Source: Anisakis pegreffii
Lineage: Eukaryota > Nematoda > Chromadorea > Rhabditida > Anisakidae
Length of the DNA stretch: 64,000 nt
Assembly: GCA_035041965.1 (NCBI GenBank)
Contig: JAPYMA010000623.1
Location: forward strand, 38,049 to 102,048
Reading direction: 5' to 3'
Shown here: piece after piece, positions 52,601 to 63,947 of the stretch
Position numbering within the stretch: position 1 is the first letter of the stretch
Layout: every line of letters begins with the position of its first letter
The notes under the pieces: generated by a model
What the model saw: the letters and a program-made list of their open reading frames with translations, nothing else
What the model was told of the DNA's origin: nothing
Databases searched by the model: none
Position numbers and translations under genes: made by a program

Positions 52601-55600
52601 ACTTTACAAACGATCGCCCTCGGACTCTTCCACAACCAACTGCTCCAACCTGCCCTCCAGAAGCAATAATATCAACATCGTGTGTGGCACTGAATAACAC
52701 TTCCTCATAAAACTCATTACAACTCCCACCGAAAAATCGCTGCTCCGGTGCGTTTGCATCAGCACCAGCAGCAGTAGCTCTGTTTGAGATTGAATGACGC
52801 TGATGAATGAGATCAACAATGCTATCATCTCTATCGTCGTCCACATTCGTTACCGCATCCATTGAATAACTACCTGCACATCTTACGGCCATCCTCGTGA
52901 ATGCGCTTGGTGGAGGCATTGGCCCTTTGTTGGTATCTAAATAACAAAACCGATTGGTTGGGTGCATTGATTGAATTAATCATTTTATGGATTATTATTT
53001 AACTGAGTTATAAGAAAACAGTTATCTGTCTGGTTGATCGGTTGCATTAATCTAGCGAAAAGAATTAAAGCATAAAAATAAATGAAAAAATCAAAACAGA
53101 AACGAAAATCAAGTTAAATTAATAGTGAAAGAACACACGCAAGTGCACTAAAACACAGTTCAAGTTACGCAAAATAATTCCTTCACGATTCTGCTGCCCT
53201 CAAATTTTAGAAACAAATCTTTGTTCATTAATTACATAATTAAGTGCGAAGGAAAGGAGAGGGACAAAATTTGAATAATTCCAACTTGTAATGGAACTAA
53301 ACACTAAGCAATAAAATCAACACTGAAAAACTAGTAAAATTAAGGTGATCATCGAACTGCATCTTAAAACAGGAACATATGTATATATTCACACACACAC
53401 ACGCACACACACACTGCAGTCACAAAACTGAATAACACTGAAACATTGAAAACTCAAATTACAAAGTAACACCAACCAAATTTTAAAGCATGGAAAAATA
53501 GGAAGCAAGAAAGCAAAATGATAAAATTTTTCACTACAACTGATCTGACCAATGAAAATTCCTTTTACGAGTTTAAAAAACGTCAACACGCTTTCAGTAA
53601 CCTCACTGCAGCGTACAATAGTGGTACCAGAAATAAGAGTGCATTAGAAAATCAAATATTTTTGAATAAGTAAAGAGAAGGTAAATTCCTCGCACCTTCC
53701 TATTGTTGAACTTTGCAGACGAATATACTAGCACTAACTCATTACTTTTATAAAAACATATTATCATACCTATACCACTCGTACCATATGTGCTCCATAC
53801 CTTTTTGCTAATGTTACGAGGATTTCAGTGTTTAACAAAATCCCCTTAGTTTCGTTGCGATCGGCCTAGAGATTCTAAAATTCCTTCGTTCAAGATCAAA
53901 TATGATGTTCTCTCGCCAAAATTCTTACTCGGCTTCCGACCTAAATTTAGGTACACGGAATTTTCGATACCATCCTTTGATGCAGAACTAAAAGAAAACT
54001 CAAATCTGAAACTAATTCTGACGATCGCCCACTGCTTTCGATTCGTTTTACCTTTCTAACAGCTTTCTAAATTATCGGTTTGCCTAGATGATTATTTTGG
54101 ACGAACTAATAACAAAATCTGCGAAAATGTTAAGATAAATTTGTCTCTAAAATCAACTCTGATCTGGTTGAACTTGGAAGGTTATTCACTAGTGAATATT
54201 TGCACTTCAATGCATCAAAAATATTTCAGGTAAACATATACAAATACGCACACATGAACTTTTGCTCCCAAAATGTTCCGAACATACTCAAAAGAATGAA
54301 AAGTGTCGCTTGTACTCGTTGAACTCGTATAAGCTGACTGCACTGCTCTGACGTCCTCAGAGAACTCATCGTTATACGCAAACAAACACCGCTATTACGT
54401 TACTGTCCTCATCAGAAACATTATTCTATTCGTAGTTAGGCACCACTTATCAAACAAACAATCAATACATTTGTGAATTGGTGAGTTGATGAGTGTTAAG
54501 AGCAAATTCTGGTGTTATAAGCAAGGAGATTATTGGGGAGGAGAATTCATTCGTTAATTCGGTAAAATTATTTCAAATTTCACGTATCATTAAAGGTGAT
54601 AGGGAAACAAAACAAAAACTGGCCAAAAAATAACTGCTCATCAGTCTGCTCGTACGCATATTATCACTTTCTTTCACTTCTAAAAACAAACAAAAAAGAA
54701 ACTGAAATGAAAAAATATTCAACAGGATATTGTTTATTAATTCCAGACAAATGTCAAAATGATAAGAAACAACGAAATAGTGCCGAATTTAGTGCTTTTT
54801 TCGCAAGAATCTTAAATTCTGTATCTCTTTTAAAAATTATTTTTGAACTGAAAAGAACGCTCCAAACAAGTTTCATTCAGTCGAAAAGGAAATAAGAACA
54901 AAATAACAAAGCAAGATTGGAAAAGAGCCTGCTAAGACGGATAAAAAATCAACTGAAATGACGTGAATACGATCATATCGGCTTGGTATTAAATGCTATT
55001 GCTTCCTGTCCACAATCCGAGGAAAAAAGTATAATAAAACTAAACAATTCAGATATTCATTTAGAAACAGAATAATAGAACACTTTCGCCACACTTCAAC
55101 CATTTGTTGTAGCAGTTTTTTTTAAACAAAGGTTGAAGTTTTTAAAAAGCTGGAGAATTGCAGCTGATTTTGACAATGATGAAATTTTATCCGGATTTTT
55201 AAATTGCTGCTGAATCTGAAGACAGTATTTTAAAATAGTATATGCGAAAGACAACAAAATTTGTTGTTATTTGCTAACATTCAGGAAAGATGGAAAATAA
55301 TGGATCATCGAGTAACGCCTACAAATAATGCAAAGTTTTGGTATGCTCAGCAGCAAACGCGTAACATGAAACAGATAATATATCCTTGAAAGATCAAATC
55401 GTGTACTTAAAACTGCTTCATGAACAATTCCTTTTTATCTTAACTGCTACTGCTACGACAGCTGTCTACGACATAAATAATAGTGCTTTGCAAACAAACA
55501 ACGGTTGCTTTCAAATATAGAAATATTAGAAATCCATAAAAAATTGACTCTTCTTAGAGATATATTCATTCGTGTGATCATAACTAGTAACTGTCTATCG

Positions 55601-55646
55601 ACTCTTCTTTTTGAATGAGAATTCATCATCGCGCAATGATTTAGCA

Positions 55647-55686
<40 letters not shown>

Positions 55687-58182
55687 CAGTAAGAAGATGA
55701 TTTCTATCAGCATATCAACAGGATGACGACAAAAAGTTCATTCACTTAAACGAACAAGAAGAACGAAGCATTAAAAAAAGATGTAAGAAGAGCCATACAA
55801 ATGTGACCTCAGCACTGTCACCATAAAAATCAACGAAAATAACTAACTTGTCGGCGGTGTGAATCGAAACCTCGAGTCATTCTCGTCAACACGCAATGTA
55901 CGACCCGTAATACGTGCATAAAATTCGTAACAGTCACGTGGAAAAAGATTCGAATAACCAAAATTTTGAATAATTTTCGAGATCACTTCTGAGGCAATTT
56001 TAAATCGCATCACATCCTCCATTTTCGCCTTCAAATTGAGCCATTCACCAAAGCATCTGATGTCAATGAATCCCAAACAAATTTTTTGAAGAATGCAATC
56101 ACTTATAGCAAAATTCTATGTTCTATATTCGTCTCAAATGTCAAATATTCTCAAGGAGACAGCATAAGAACTGAAGTAAAAATCCTACACACCCTTTGTC
56201 CGTCATGAATACACGTATGAAATAATGATGGTGCAACTGATATGCCAATAGCTTCCGGTGTCATCTTCGTACCAAAGATATCAGACGACTCTGAGATCAT
56301 ATAGAATGTACCAAATAATAGCACTAACAAATGTTGAGAGGGCACCGATAAGCTTTCAACAACACTAAAATTCATTTTTAAACGTCATTCCATAGCACTA
56401 ACGAGATACTACAGGCTTTACGTAATACTATCTTTTACAAACAAGAACAGCGACGAAATAAACTTATAATGGGCAATCAATCAAAACTGCCCTTTTAAAT
56501 AATTCTATTCCGAACCACAATCTGACGAAAGATCAACTTAACTGAATTACACCAAAACACACACTTCATTTCATATGTATGATAGCAACATGAGCGCATT
56601 TATTTTCACGATGATAAAATGTACCCATAGAAAACGAATCTTCAACAAACCTGCAAAAAACCCGACGTTGTGTTTCAACGCCGCCATGGTTGAACAAATT
56701 GAAAAGCGTTTGCTCATTAGCTAAGCCAAATATTCCACCGGGTAATTTTGAGAGAAATTTCTGAAAATTAAAGAAACGACACGTGATAGATGTTCAGATT
56801 CTGATAAGGCAACTTTATTTTAAACGAATGCGACAGAAATGAAAGATTTTTCCAAATCATTCTCCCCAATACCACCTTCTACAAATAGTAATCGTTATTC
56901 TTCAACCACATTTATCAAAAGTATGACAACACAGCAATCACAAATGACAACAACAACACTGATTTCAATAATAATAATAAGAATGACTCGAGCACACTGC
57001 AAAAGTGTTTAATTGAGCTTGCAAACACGTAATCTTATCGTGCCCACAAACGATTAATAATTACCTTGATAACAGATGCAGCTGTATAGACGCTAAAATT
57101 GGCAATATTTACAAGACGTCCATGTTGCATGATATGCGATAATTTCCGCACTTGAGCTTGATTGCCTGGCGCTCGCCAAATGTCTTTCTTTGATGGTCCA
57201 TCTTTATTAACTTTCAGTAATAACACCTTTAATTATTACAATGGATGAATAATGAAAATTAATAATAATAATAATAATAATAACAAAAATGATAACAATA
57301 TTAATAATAATAAATAATAACAAATAACAATATGGATAATACTATAACCATTTTCATTTAATAAAACCAATACAAGAGAGCAAAAATGCTACCAAACTAA
57401 CGAAAAGCGAGCCTTTGCAATCAGACAAGTAAGTGAGTAAAAAACCAAAAATGCAATAACTCATGTGGAAAGTGATAAACTAATATCAAAAATAAACTTA
57501 CTAACAACGTGGCGGGTATATCATGTGCGAACGCCTCCTGAATTGGCACTCCAAACTTCACTCTACAATAATGAAAACACATAAATAACTAACAAGAATT
57601 ATTTCTATCAACTCTAAAACTTCTAACAGTGTATTCACAAATGATACTTAATGCATATCAATCATATGCGACGAATGAAGCATATTCCAGTCCTGAACAG
57701 CACAATGAATGGCTATCTCAAAGATGGAAAACTTTTTCAAACTGATTAAAAATTTTTCCTAACCGAATTTCATTATTGTGTTATGGATTAAAAATGAGTA
57801 CTTGACGACCAGTAATTGTAGAAAACAAAACAAAACAAATATGAATGAAACATGCTTTTCAATTCGCCCCCGATACCTATGTTGTAGGTCATCAGCGTTT
57901 CCACAAATTACCATCGTATATCCTAAAGTCGTGACAGTCATAACGTTTCGGCAACAGCTGATTCTAACTGGATGGTGAGCTTGCCGTGCCGTTCTTGACT
58001 GTCACAACAGTCGCAACAACACTCAAATGATTACGTAATGCGTATATGCTTCTCACGTTAAGCTGAAATAAGCTGCTAATTGAAGTCTTAGTATTCCACA
58101 TATTTCTATGACTATCACCACCACATTCATCAAGCATTTCATGAGCATGCCAAGGTTCATCTAGCAGCCACAAAAAATCCAT
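46637..58182 (-). CDS. RhoGAP-domain protein with long disordered tail
   Basis: A Rho-family GTPase regulator by domain. Minus-strand exons: 58182-58035, 57922-57877, 57562-57502, 57226-57065, 56760-56651, 56364-56191, 56056-55848, 52936-52043, 48415-48234, 47951-47731, 47670-47442, 47364-47176 and 46852-46637. All junctions are GT/AG and in phase, giving 946 aa. The RhoGAP domain spans about 65-240: KFGVPI, then KKDIWRAPGN (Arg103 at the arginine-finger position), IKKFLSKLPGGIFG (conserved Lys), and TKMTPEAIGISVAPSLF. The usual Asn of 'NLA' is Ala214 here. LPGGIF resembles ARHGAP20/TAGAP-type domains. Residues about 304-946 are Ser/Asn/Asp-rich and mostly disordered, with a 298-codon exon (52936-52043). 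The start ATG follows an in-frame stop; an upstream exon cannot be excluded. The substrate GTPase is unknown. Confidence 0.86.
48416..52042 (-). other. 3.6 kb intron 8 of the RhoGAP gene
   Basis: AT-rich, without clear element ends. On the plus strand at about 48505-48759 a frame open from a TAA to TAA (after the acceptor-like GATTCCAG at 48484-48491) encodes a balanced, Lys/Ser-rich stretch (LDNQRKEISGLQKALRHADM) in a locally GC-richer patch. This might be a nested exon or processed fragment; no family is recognised. Confidence 0.35.
53390..53414 (+). repeat. CA dinucleotide microsatellite
   Basis: About 12 CA units with one CG interruption, in intron 7 of the RhoGAP gene. Confidence 0.9.
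55648..55683 (+). repeat. TA dinucleotide microsatellite
   Basis: About 18 uninterrupted TA units, in intron 7 of the RhoGAP gene, roughly 165 bases from its 5' splice site. Confidence 0.95.
57260..57325 (+). repeat. AAT trinucleotide microsatellite
   Basis: AAT units with AAC and AAAAT interruptions in the intron between RhoGAP exons 3 and 4, close to the 3' splice site on the minus strand (intron end at 57227). It resembles the AAT array in the ZC4H2-like gene. Confidence 0.85.
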
Positions 58183-59109
58183 AATTCACAATAATTGAAC
58201 TGTTCCATTATTGGTTTAATCACAGAAATTAGAACAGTTCTGACCACTGCTTATCATATGAATTAATAGGATGCACAACAATAAGTAGGAATTGCACAAT
58301 GAAAACACCCTGATACTACAAAAGAAAGGGAATAAGAGGAAACCTATATTTTTCGCAATAAAACGGCTACAGAAATATCCCACAAATAAAGCGGATCCTT
58401 CAAAAAAAATCGCCAATTGGAAGTGTCGTTCATTAACAAAACAGAAAAAACCACCGACAAGATTTTATCAAGATGATACTGAGCACAAATAAAATCGAAT
58501 TTAGGAATCAGCTCTAACTAAACCCAAAAGTAGATAGACGCGGAACTAGGTAAGCTTCTACACACGTGTCGATCGTAACATATCGATTTCACAGTCGACA
58601 CAACCAGTGAAAAGGACAAAAAAATCAAATAAACGATAAGAACACGACTGAAAAACCAAGAAATCGGCATCAACTATAATTACACGCATCCATTTTGACA
58701 ACAGCCCCGAAAAACTGATTATTAGTCGAATATGCAAAAAACAATGTCTCCGACGAATACAAAACGCATCAGATAACAGCATTCTCGCACTTCCTCAAGC
58801 TCGCAACATATTTAATTATCTATACTGTAGCTCGTACCGCTGAGATAGTTCGCAGTTTCGTTTCAAAATTCCATTGCAAAAATATGCCTTTCAAATGAAT
58901 GATTCAGCAAGCACAGGAAATTAATGGCGATTAATGTGTCAAGCAAGTACCTAATCTTGTCGAATTGGGCTGGGGTATCGGTCAAACAAATAGATGGTTC
59001 CTCGGTGTAAACCTCAGCCCAAGCCTGAGCGCAAATTTAATGCACCGCAATATCCTGCTCTGATTATTGTCACTAATGTGCAGTCGGTTACAATGATTAT
59101 ACTACCAAC
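58183..59109. other. Upstream flank of the RhoGAP gene
   Basis: AT-rich sequence presumed to hold the RhoGAP promoter. A short upstream ATG frame (minus strand, ATGGAACAG) overlaps the start region out of frame. No other feature can be supported. Confidence 0.4.
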
Positions 59110-59354
59110 TAGTGATGGGATGCGACCGACAGTCGGTCGGAAAAATCCGATAATTTCGGTCGGAATTCCGACTGTCGAAACGGCGAAACGCCCATCCGGT
59201 CGGAATTCCGACTATCACAACAGCGAAACGCGAATTCGGTCGGAATTCAACCGAACAGTTCGGAAAATCGGTCGGAATTCCGACTGTCGGAACACCGAAA
59301 TGCCAATTCGGTCGGATTCCGACCGAACGAAATTTCGCTAGGAGCCCATCACTA
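59110..59354. mobile_element. MITE-like copy C, TAGTGATGGG ends
   Basis: The left end TAGTGATGGGATGCGACC and right end AGGAGCCCATCACTA are inverted repeats, so the element may be flanked by TA. The 245-bp body carries about five copies of a 35-50 base unit centred on TCGGTCGGAATTCCGAC and variants, with GAAACGCC/CGAAATGCC between them. It is the best preserved of three related copies in this window. Confidence 0.75.
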
Positions 59355-60050
59355 CCCGGGTGTATGACCAGTTACACGGCCAAATACGCTCACACCTCAC
59401 CATAGAGTGACACGTAGTTATGAAGCAGCCTAAAAGGTAAAATAATCGTAACAGCGAAAAAATGACTTCTTGTAACAGGATCGTCCATCCTCCCTTTCGG
59501 ACTGCAGTTATCTCTTGAAGGATCCTGAGTGCACATATGCATCGAATTTCCGATCATGAAGACCAGAAATCGAAAAAAAACCAAATCCTCGAAAACTCTC
59601 CGAAACTTAGTAACTGGTGCAACTTACTCATAAAAAATGTTTTAAAATCGTGCGATTGAACGCTTATATACTACATTCGCAAGAAAACCAGACAATCAAG
59701 AAATATATTCCTTTTCTATCCCCTAAAATGGAGTTGTAGATTGCAAAAGTCGCTGCACCTTAAACTACTTCATTGTTGATTTCTCTGCTCTTTTCCAAAT
59801 TCGCTGTTACTTTGCCAACTAAAAAAACTTTTACGCTGATCGAATTCGCGTTTCTGATCAGCTTTTGGTGACTGCTGATAGAGGATATTGTTGTGTTTCT
59901 CTTCCCTCAAACTCAAATAAATTCACATCAATATTAATTACACCACTATCAACTGTATCGTTATTTTTTCAATACCTTTGTTCTTATTCTTATTACCTGT
60001 CCTCTTGTTATTAGTTTTACTCCTTTTCATGTGATTACTATTAAAATTTC
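59355..60050. other. AT-rich spacer, nothing recognised
   Basis: Non-coding sequence between two inverted-repeat elements. No open frame with balanced composition was found. Confidence 0.4.
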
Positions 60051-60252
60051 GGTATTTCTTCAGCTCAGGGGCTGAACCACGCGCATAGACATATGCACGT
60101 CGATGAATCCACAGCGGGGCGCCCATGTGTAGCCTCATCGGCGGATGGGTATGCCTACTACGCCGAGGGATAATGCGTAGCCTCACAGTATCAATGCCTA
60201 GCCTCGCAGTATCTTCAGCTCGCGCGTATAGCCCCTCAGCTAAAGAAATGCC
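60051..60252. mobile_element. Small GC-rich foldback element
   Basis: GGTATTTCTTCAGCTCAGGGGCT at the left is inverted at the right (AGCCCCTCAGCTAAAGAAATGCC), about 20 of 23 positions matching; GC-rich sequence follows on both inner sides (CCACGCGCA versus CGCGCG). The interior repeats TGCGTAGCCTCAYAGTATC-like words two to three times. This is consistent with a short non-autonomous element; a target duplication is not clear. Confidence 0.6.
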
Positions 60253-60496
60253 ACGGTACCGAATAGCTAAGTTTAGTATTTTACGGAGCCTGTTATATTA
60301 TCAAACAGCAGCTGCCTAGATTTCCGTGGAGAAATTGTTTGAATTCGAACAAATCATTTTTCTGTTTTCCAAAAGTAATTCAATTGTTTTTATATTTCAA
60401 TAAACTATTGATTCAAATTGAATTTCATTTAAGGTGAGTCGTCATCGAGCACTTGAAACATAACCGTTAACTCCGGAACACTACTGGGAGGATGGC

Positions 60497-60619
60497 ATGG
60501 CCGATCGAGCAGAACAACAACGTCGTGGACAAGTTATAGAGAGTGACTCACCGTTCGCGTTGAACACAAGCCATGCGCATTACAAACACGTTGTGAACAC
60601 GAGGCGAAAATTATTTTAA
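60497..60619 (+). CDS. Small ORF, 40 aa, unknown
   Basis: ATG in a good context (GGCATGGCC) followed by 39 codons, Arg/Gln/His-rich (MADRAEQQRRGQVIESDSPF), ending TAA. It lies upstream of an LTR-like 3' end at 61044-61110 and could be the start of a retroelement gene or chance. Confidence 0.2.
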   Translation: MADRAEQQRRGQVIESDSPFALNTSHAHYKHVVNTRRKLF

Positions 60620-61043
60620 TTTTTTGCTTAATTCCTTTTAAACGTTACTTCAATTTATTTCGTTCTGTTTCCTTTACGTTTGTTCGAAAATTATTTCGAC
60701 GTTTCGTCGGCGTATTTCGTTTGTTTCACTGTGATATTTTGCTTGATCATTGTCAATTGTTTACGGTTTGTGTGTTGTTTATCACTTGTTATTTATTGCA
60801 TATTACCTGCTTGAATACTTTTTATGTTGTATACGGAAACTGCGAAAAGCTATCAATCGCCTCAAGACTCCGACCAGACTAGCATCTGTTTACGTAAATC
60901 TACTTGCTTCTTGAGGAAAAATCGACCGTCATCAAATAATTTTCAACTCTACTTTCAGCAGATTCTCTTTCCCAGCTTCTCATGTAATTCTCACTTTCGC
61001 CTGTTGTCCAGTAATCCGACTCTATCTTTTGGGAACAATTTTC

Positions 61044-61110
61044 CATGAAAGTAATGTTGCAAATAGTTATGATGTGTATGTATATCGTGAAAGATTCTTA
61101 ATAAATAAAG
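61044..61110 (+). repeat. LTR-like 3' end, copy 1
   Basis: CATGAAAGTAATGTTGCAAA...ATGATGTGTATG...AAGATTCTTAATAAATAAAG is matched by 62679-62745 at roughly three quarters of positions, ending in the same AATAAATAAAG polyadenylation-like string. Two related copies 1.6 kb apart on one strand suggest diverged long terminal repeats or two 3' ends of one retroelement family. Confidence 0.4.
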
Positions 61111-61549
61111 ATGAATAATAAAAATTTGTGTTGTGTTACACTGAGACATTCAACGAGGTGAAATATCAAAAGGATCATACAAACGAATCATTTAATTTAT
61201 AAATTATCGACGAAAATATCTTTAAAAATTATTTTAAAAGGATCATAATTTGATTTATTACAGCAATGACTACAGAGTGAAGAAATCAAAGTTGCAAATC
61301 TATTCTTGTTGTTGTAGTGTTCGTGATTATGTTATCTAAGGTTCTTCAGATTCTGATAGGTCTATGATTATATGTGATTATCATGGCGATATCGATAAGA
61401 TGTTAGGTCCATTATTTGGTACATAATAATAATAACGTTGATTCAGAAATACAGTGCCATGCAGAAACAGACAAAAGTACCACTATGCCACGACGCACCA
61501 GGTATCCACCGTCACCATCTTTCTTTCACCTAATTTAAATGGTTAATTG
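61111..61549. other. AT-rich spacer between the LTR-like copy and a repeat
   Basis: No open frame, RNA gene or repeat is supported here. Confidence 0.4.
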
Positions 61550-61735
61550 GATTGACTTGATCTTTCGATTCAATTATTCTTTCAATTAATTCATTAATCT
61601 CATTGTTACATCTTTTCAATTCAATTAATCTTTCAATTCAATTAAATTCAATTAATCTCTTTCAATTAATTCAGATCTTTCAATTAGTATAAATTAATCA
61701 TTATTTATTTTATTCTTTCAGTTGAATCGAATTGT
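61550..61735 (+). repeat. Irregular TCTTTCAATTAAT-type tandem repeat
   Basis: TCTTTCAATTCAATTAA and shortened forms recur about eight times (for example at 61560, 61577, 61612, 61629, 61664 and 61676) with variable spacing. Confidence 0.65.
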
Positions 61736-62029
61736 AATTGCTTCGACTTACGTGCATTATAAAATATCATTATGTTCCATTACTTTTTGTTCTATTCTCT
61801 GCAATATTTGTTTTGTTTAAAGATTTTTCATAATACTATCATGTTTTCATACAATACTAATTGGTATTTTTTATTGTTGTGGACTTAAATCGTGTATATT
61901 TAATTAGAAATAATTCGTGATGGTTATTATGCATTTGAAAGAGTTGATGTGTGGGTAATATGCGGTGGATCGAGTTGCGCAGTAGTATAAGAATATAATT
62001 TATTGAATATTATCAATTAGTTAATTACA

Positions 62030-62255
62030 ATTGAGATACCACGGAAGTTGCCACTTATTGGCCCCTTGAATGAGGAGACGGTGGATGAGAGTTTCAATAT
62101 AGATTTTTCAATAACAATTCAATTAGCCAAGGAGAATGCCAAGTAGTGGCTATTACACACAGATTTCCTATGAATATTAATTAACGACAAAGTTGATCAC
62201 TACTATTTCTTCAGCAACACCAAGGAAGAGGCCAAGTATTGGCTTTTTGATTAAA
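62030..62255 (+). repeat. Three diverged units of about 88 bp
   Basis: CCACGGAAGTTGCCACTTATTGGC, CCAAGGAGAATGCCAAGTAGTGGC and CCAAGGAAGAGGCCAAGTATTGGC occur at about 62040, 62129 and 62220, each followed by AT-rich sequence. They look like three diverged copies of a tandem unit. Confidence 0.55.
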
Positions 62256-62519
62256 TGACACCAATATTATTATTTCAACAAATATTACTATTCCAACAAC
62301 GAATATCACTGACGCGCGACCAAATTAGCTTTCACGCGCTTGATACAATAACTCGTCTCCTTCTCCGATCTTCTCGTTGCTTTTAAGCTCCTCTATCGCT
62401 TCGTCTTTCTCATGCTCCTGCAAGATGGTATTCGTAGATAAGGTCATCTGCTGATGCTTTTAGCTTTCAGCTAATGCCTTTGTTTTGACTGTCGGTATGC
62501 ATTTTGCTTGGTATGTATC

Positions 62520-62573
62520 TTTCCATAAATATGCAACAAAGAGAATGCAACAAATATGCAACAAAGATGTTGC
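62520..62573 (+). repeat. ATGCAACAAA short direct repeats
   Basis: Three copies of AATATGCAACAAA or AATGCAACAAA lie within about 45 bases. They are probably slippage products. Confidence 0.6.
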
Positions 62574-62678
62574 CTTTCTCATGCATTCATCTTTTGATCT
62601 GATTCTTTCATTGCATATTTTGGGAATTCGAAAGGAATTCGAAAAGTGCAATGTTTACAAAAGAATGTTACAATGTAT

Positions 62679-62745
62679 TATGAAAGTAATATTGTAAACA
62701 GTAATGATGTAAATGTGTATTATGGAAGATTTCTAATAAATAAAG
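62679..62745 (+). repeat. LTR-like 3' end, copy 2
   Basis: TATGAAAGTAATATTGTAAA...TAATGATGTAAATGTG...AAGATTTCTAATAAATAAAG, the partner of 61044-61110. Confidence 0.4.
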
Positions 62746-63478
62746 CTCACTAGTTGTTGCCATTCTTGTGTTCTGACCACAAAATGTGTTACTACCCGAT
62801 CTCTAAGCACCATCATAGCGAATTCTTCCGTCCGATTTCTGAGAAGAAAATCAAAAAAAACGAAACAATTACAACATTGTATTCCGCTGTTCATTTGGAG
62901 GACTTTTCTGACTTCACTTCTCTCATGCAGCCATAATTTTATACTTTTCGTTGTACACTCGTCAAGCTGTACCGATCGGTAACAATCTCATCGCAAAATA
63001 TCATCTCATTAGAAACTTCACAAAAACCCTGACCACACATACCTATTACGATTTCAAAATCCGCACTGTCGAGATATTATGTGTTTCTACTGGCTGCCGG
63101 GTGCAGTGATCTGAGTTTTCAAAAGCTTCTACTAGAGAAGTGAATTAAATAACGTTCAGCTTGTGCATTACAATTGGAAAGAGGAGCATGCATGTACATT
63201 CAGAAGCGCTGACTGAACACTCTTGAAGATTTCGATACGAAGCATGACTTACGGCCGCCGAAGGGAAATGCAGAGGGTTTTTTCGAAGTTGCATGCTCTC
63301 CACAGAAGAAAAAATTGAACATAAGTCACAGGCAGCAACCTTTTCTGTGCATATTAGTAAATCTCAAACAGTGATGGTCATTCTAACCTACTGATCTCAT
63401 CGTATAATTTACGCTAACAAGCATTACACGCCACACCATGAATACCCTACTTGCTTTGCAATTCCTATCCTATGCTAA
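62746..63478. other. Spacer, nothing recognised
   Basis: No coding chain or repeat is supported. GC content is slightly above that of the region to the left. Confidence 0.35.
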
Positions 63479-63765
63479 ATGACTAAATGTCTTTCATACC
63501 TTCCGAGAGGATCTATCACCTTATTCGAGAATTCTTGTTTTTTGTCATATATCATGTTTTTTCGAAAGAAGCTAAATCATTGCTCGAAAATTGTCGCACT
63601 ATGCTTGAGTTATGTGTGCGATCTTCCCATGAGATGTTCCTCAATTTATGATTACTCATTTCAGTTACACTTTGCTAAATTACTAACAGCGTTTCACATC
63701 AGTAAATTTTCTAAATGCCTTCTCACATCAATATTTGGAGAAGCCTTTGAATTTCAAATTCCTAG

Positions 63766-63947
63766 TCTCCAACTGCGATGTAAACAATCCTAGAACCTAC
63801 ACTGCACTTGAATTCACTCAAACCTATCGTCACAAAACTGCAACAGTTGCTGCCATAACAATCCTAAACCCGACAGATCCTGACGACTCATTGATCCTTC
63901 CAGGCGATTTCGGTGTAATGTGTGGTAACACGCGGAAAAACATTTAA
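63766..63947 (+). CDS. Exon-like open frame, unknown
   Basis: After the acceptor-like AAATTCCTAG, a frame (2-base offset) runs 59 codons to TAA at 63945-63947 with balanced composition (NCDVNNPRTYTALEFTQTYR, then DDSLILPGDFGVMCGN). A second, overlapping frame spans 63479-63793. The LILPGDFG segment loosely recalls the end of translation-factor beta-barrel domains, too weak to assign. The window ends 53 bases later in ...CAAATCTCAG, which could be another acceptor. Confidence 0.25.

Larger units (their letters stand above)
52937..55847 (-). other. 2.9 kb intron 7 of the RhoGAP gene
   Basis: AT-rich intron with a CA microsatellite at 53390-53414 and a TA microsatellite at 55648-55683. Open frames up to 99 codons on the plus strand are Lys/Asn-rich and look random. 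Confidence 0.45.

Noticed and set aside
57852..57876. Longer version of RhoGAP exon 2 ending at GTTTCATT
   Set aside because: Its phase does not match exon 3; the donor AG/GTATCG at 57877 gives a continuous frame into VKFGVPI.
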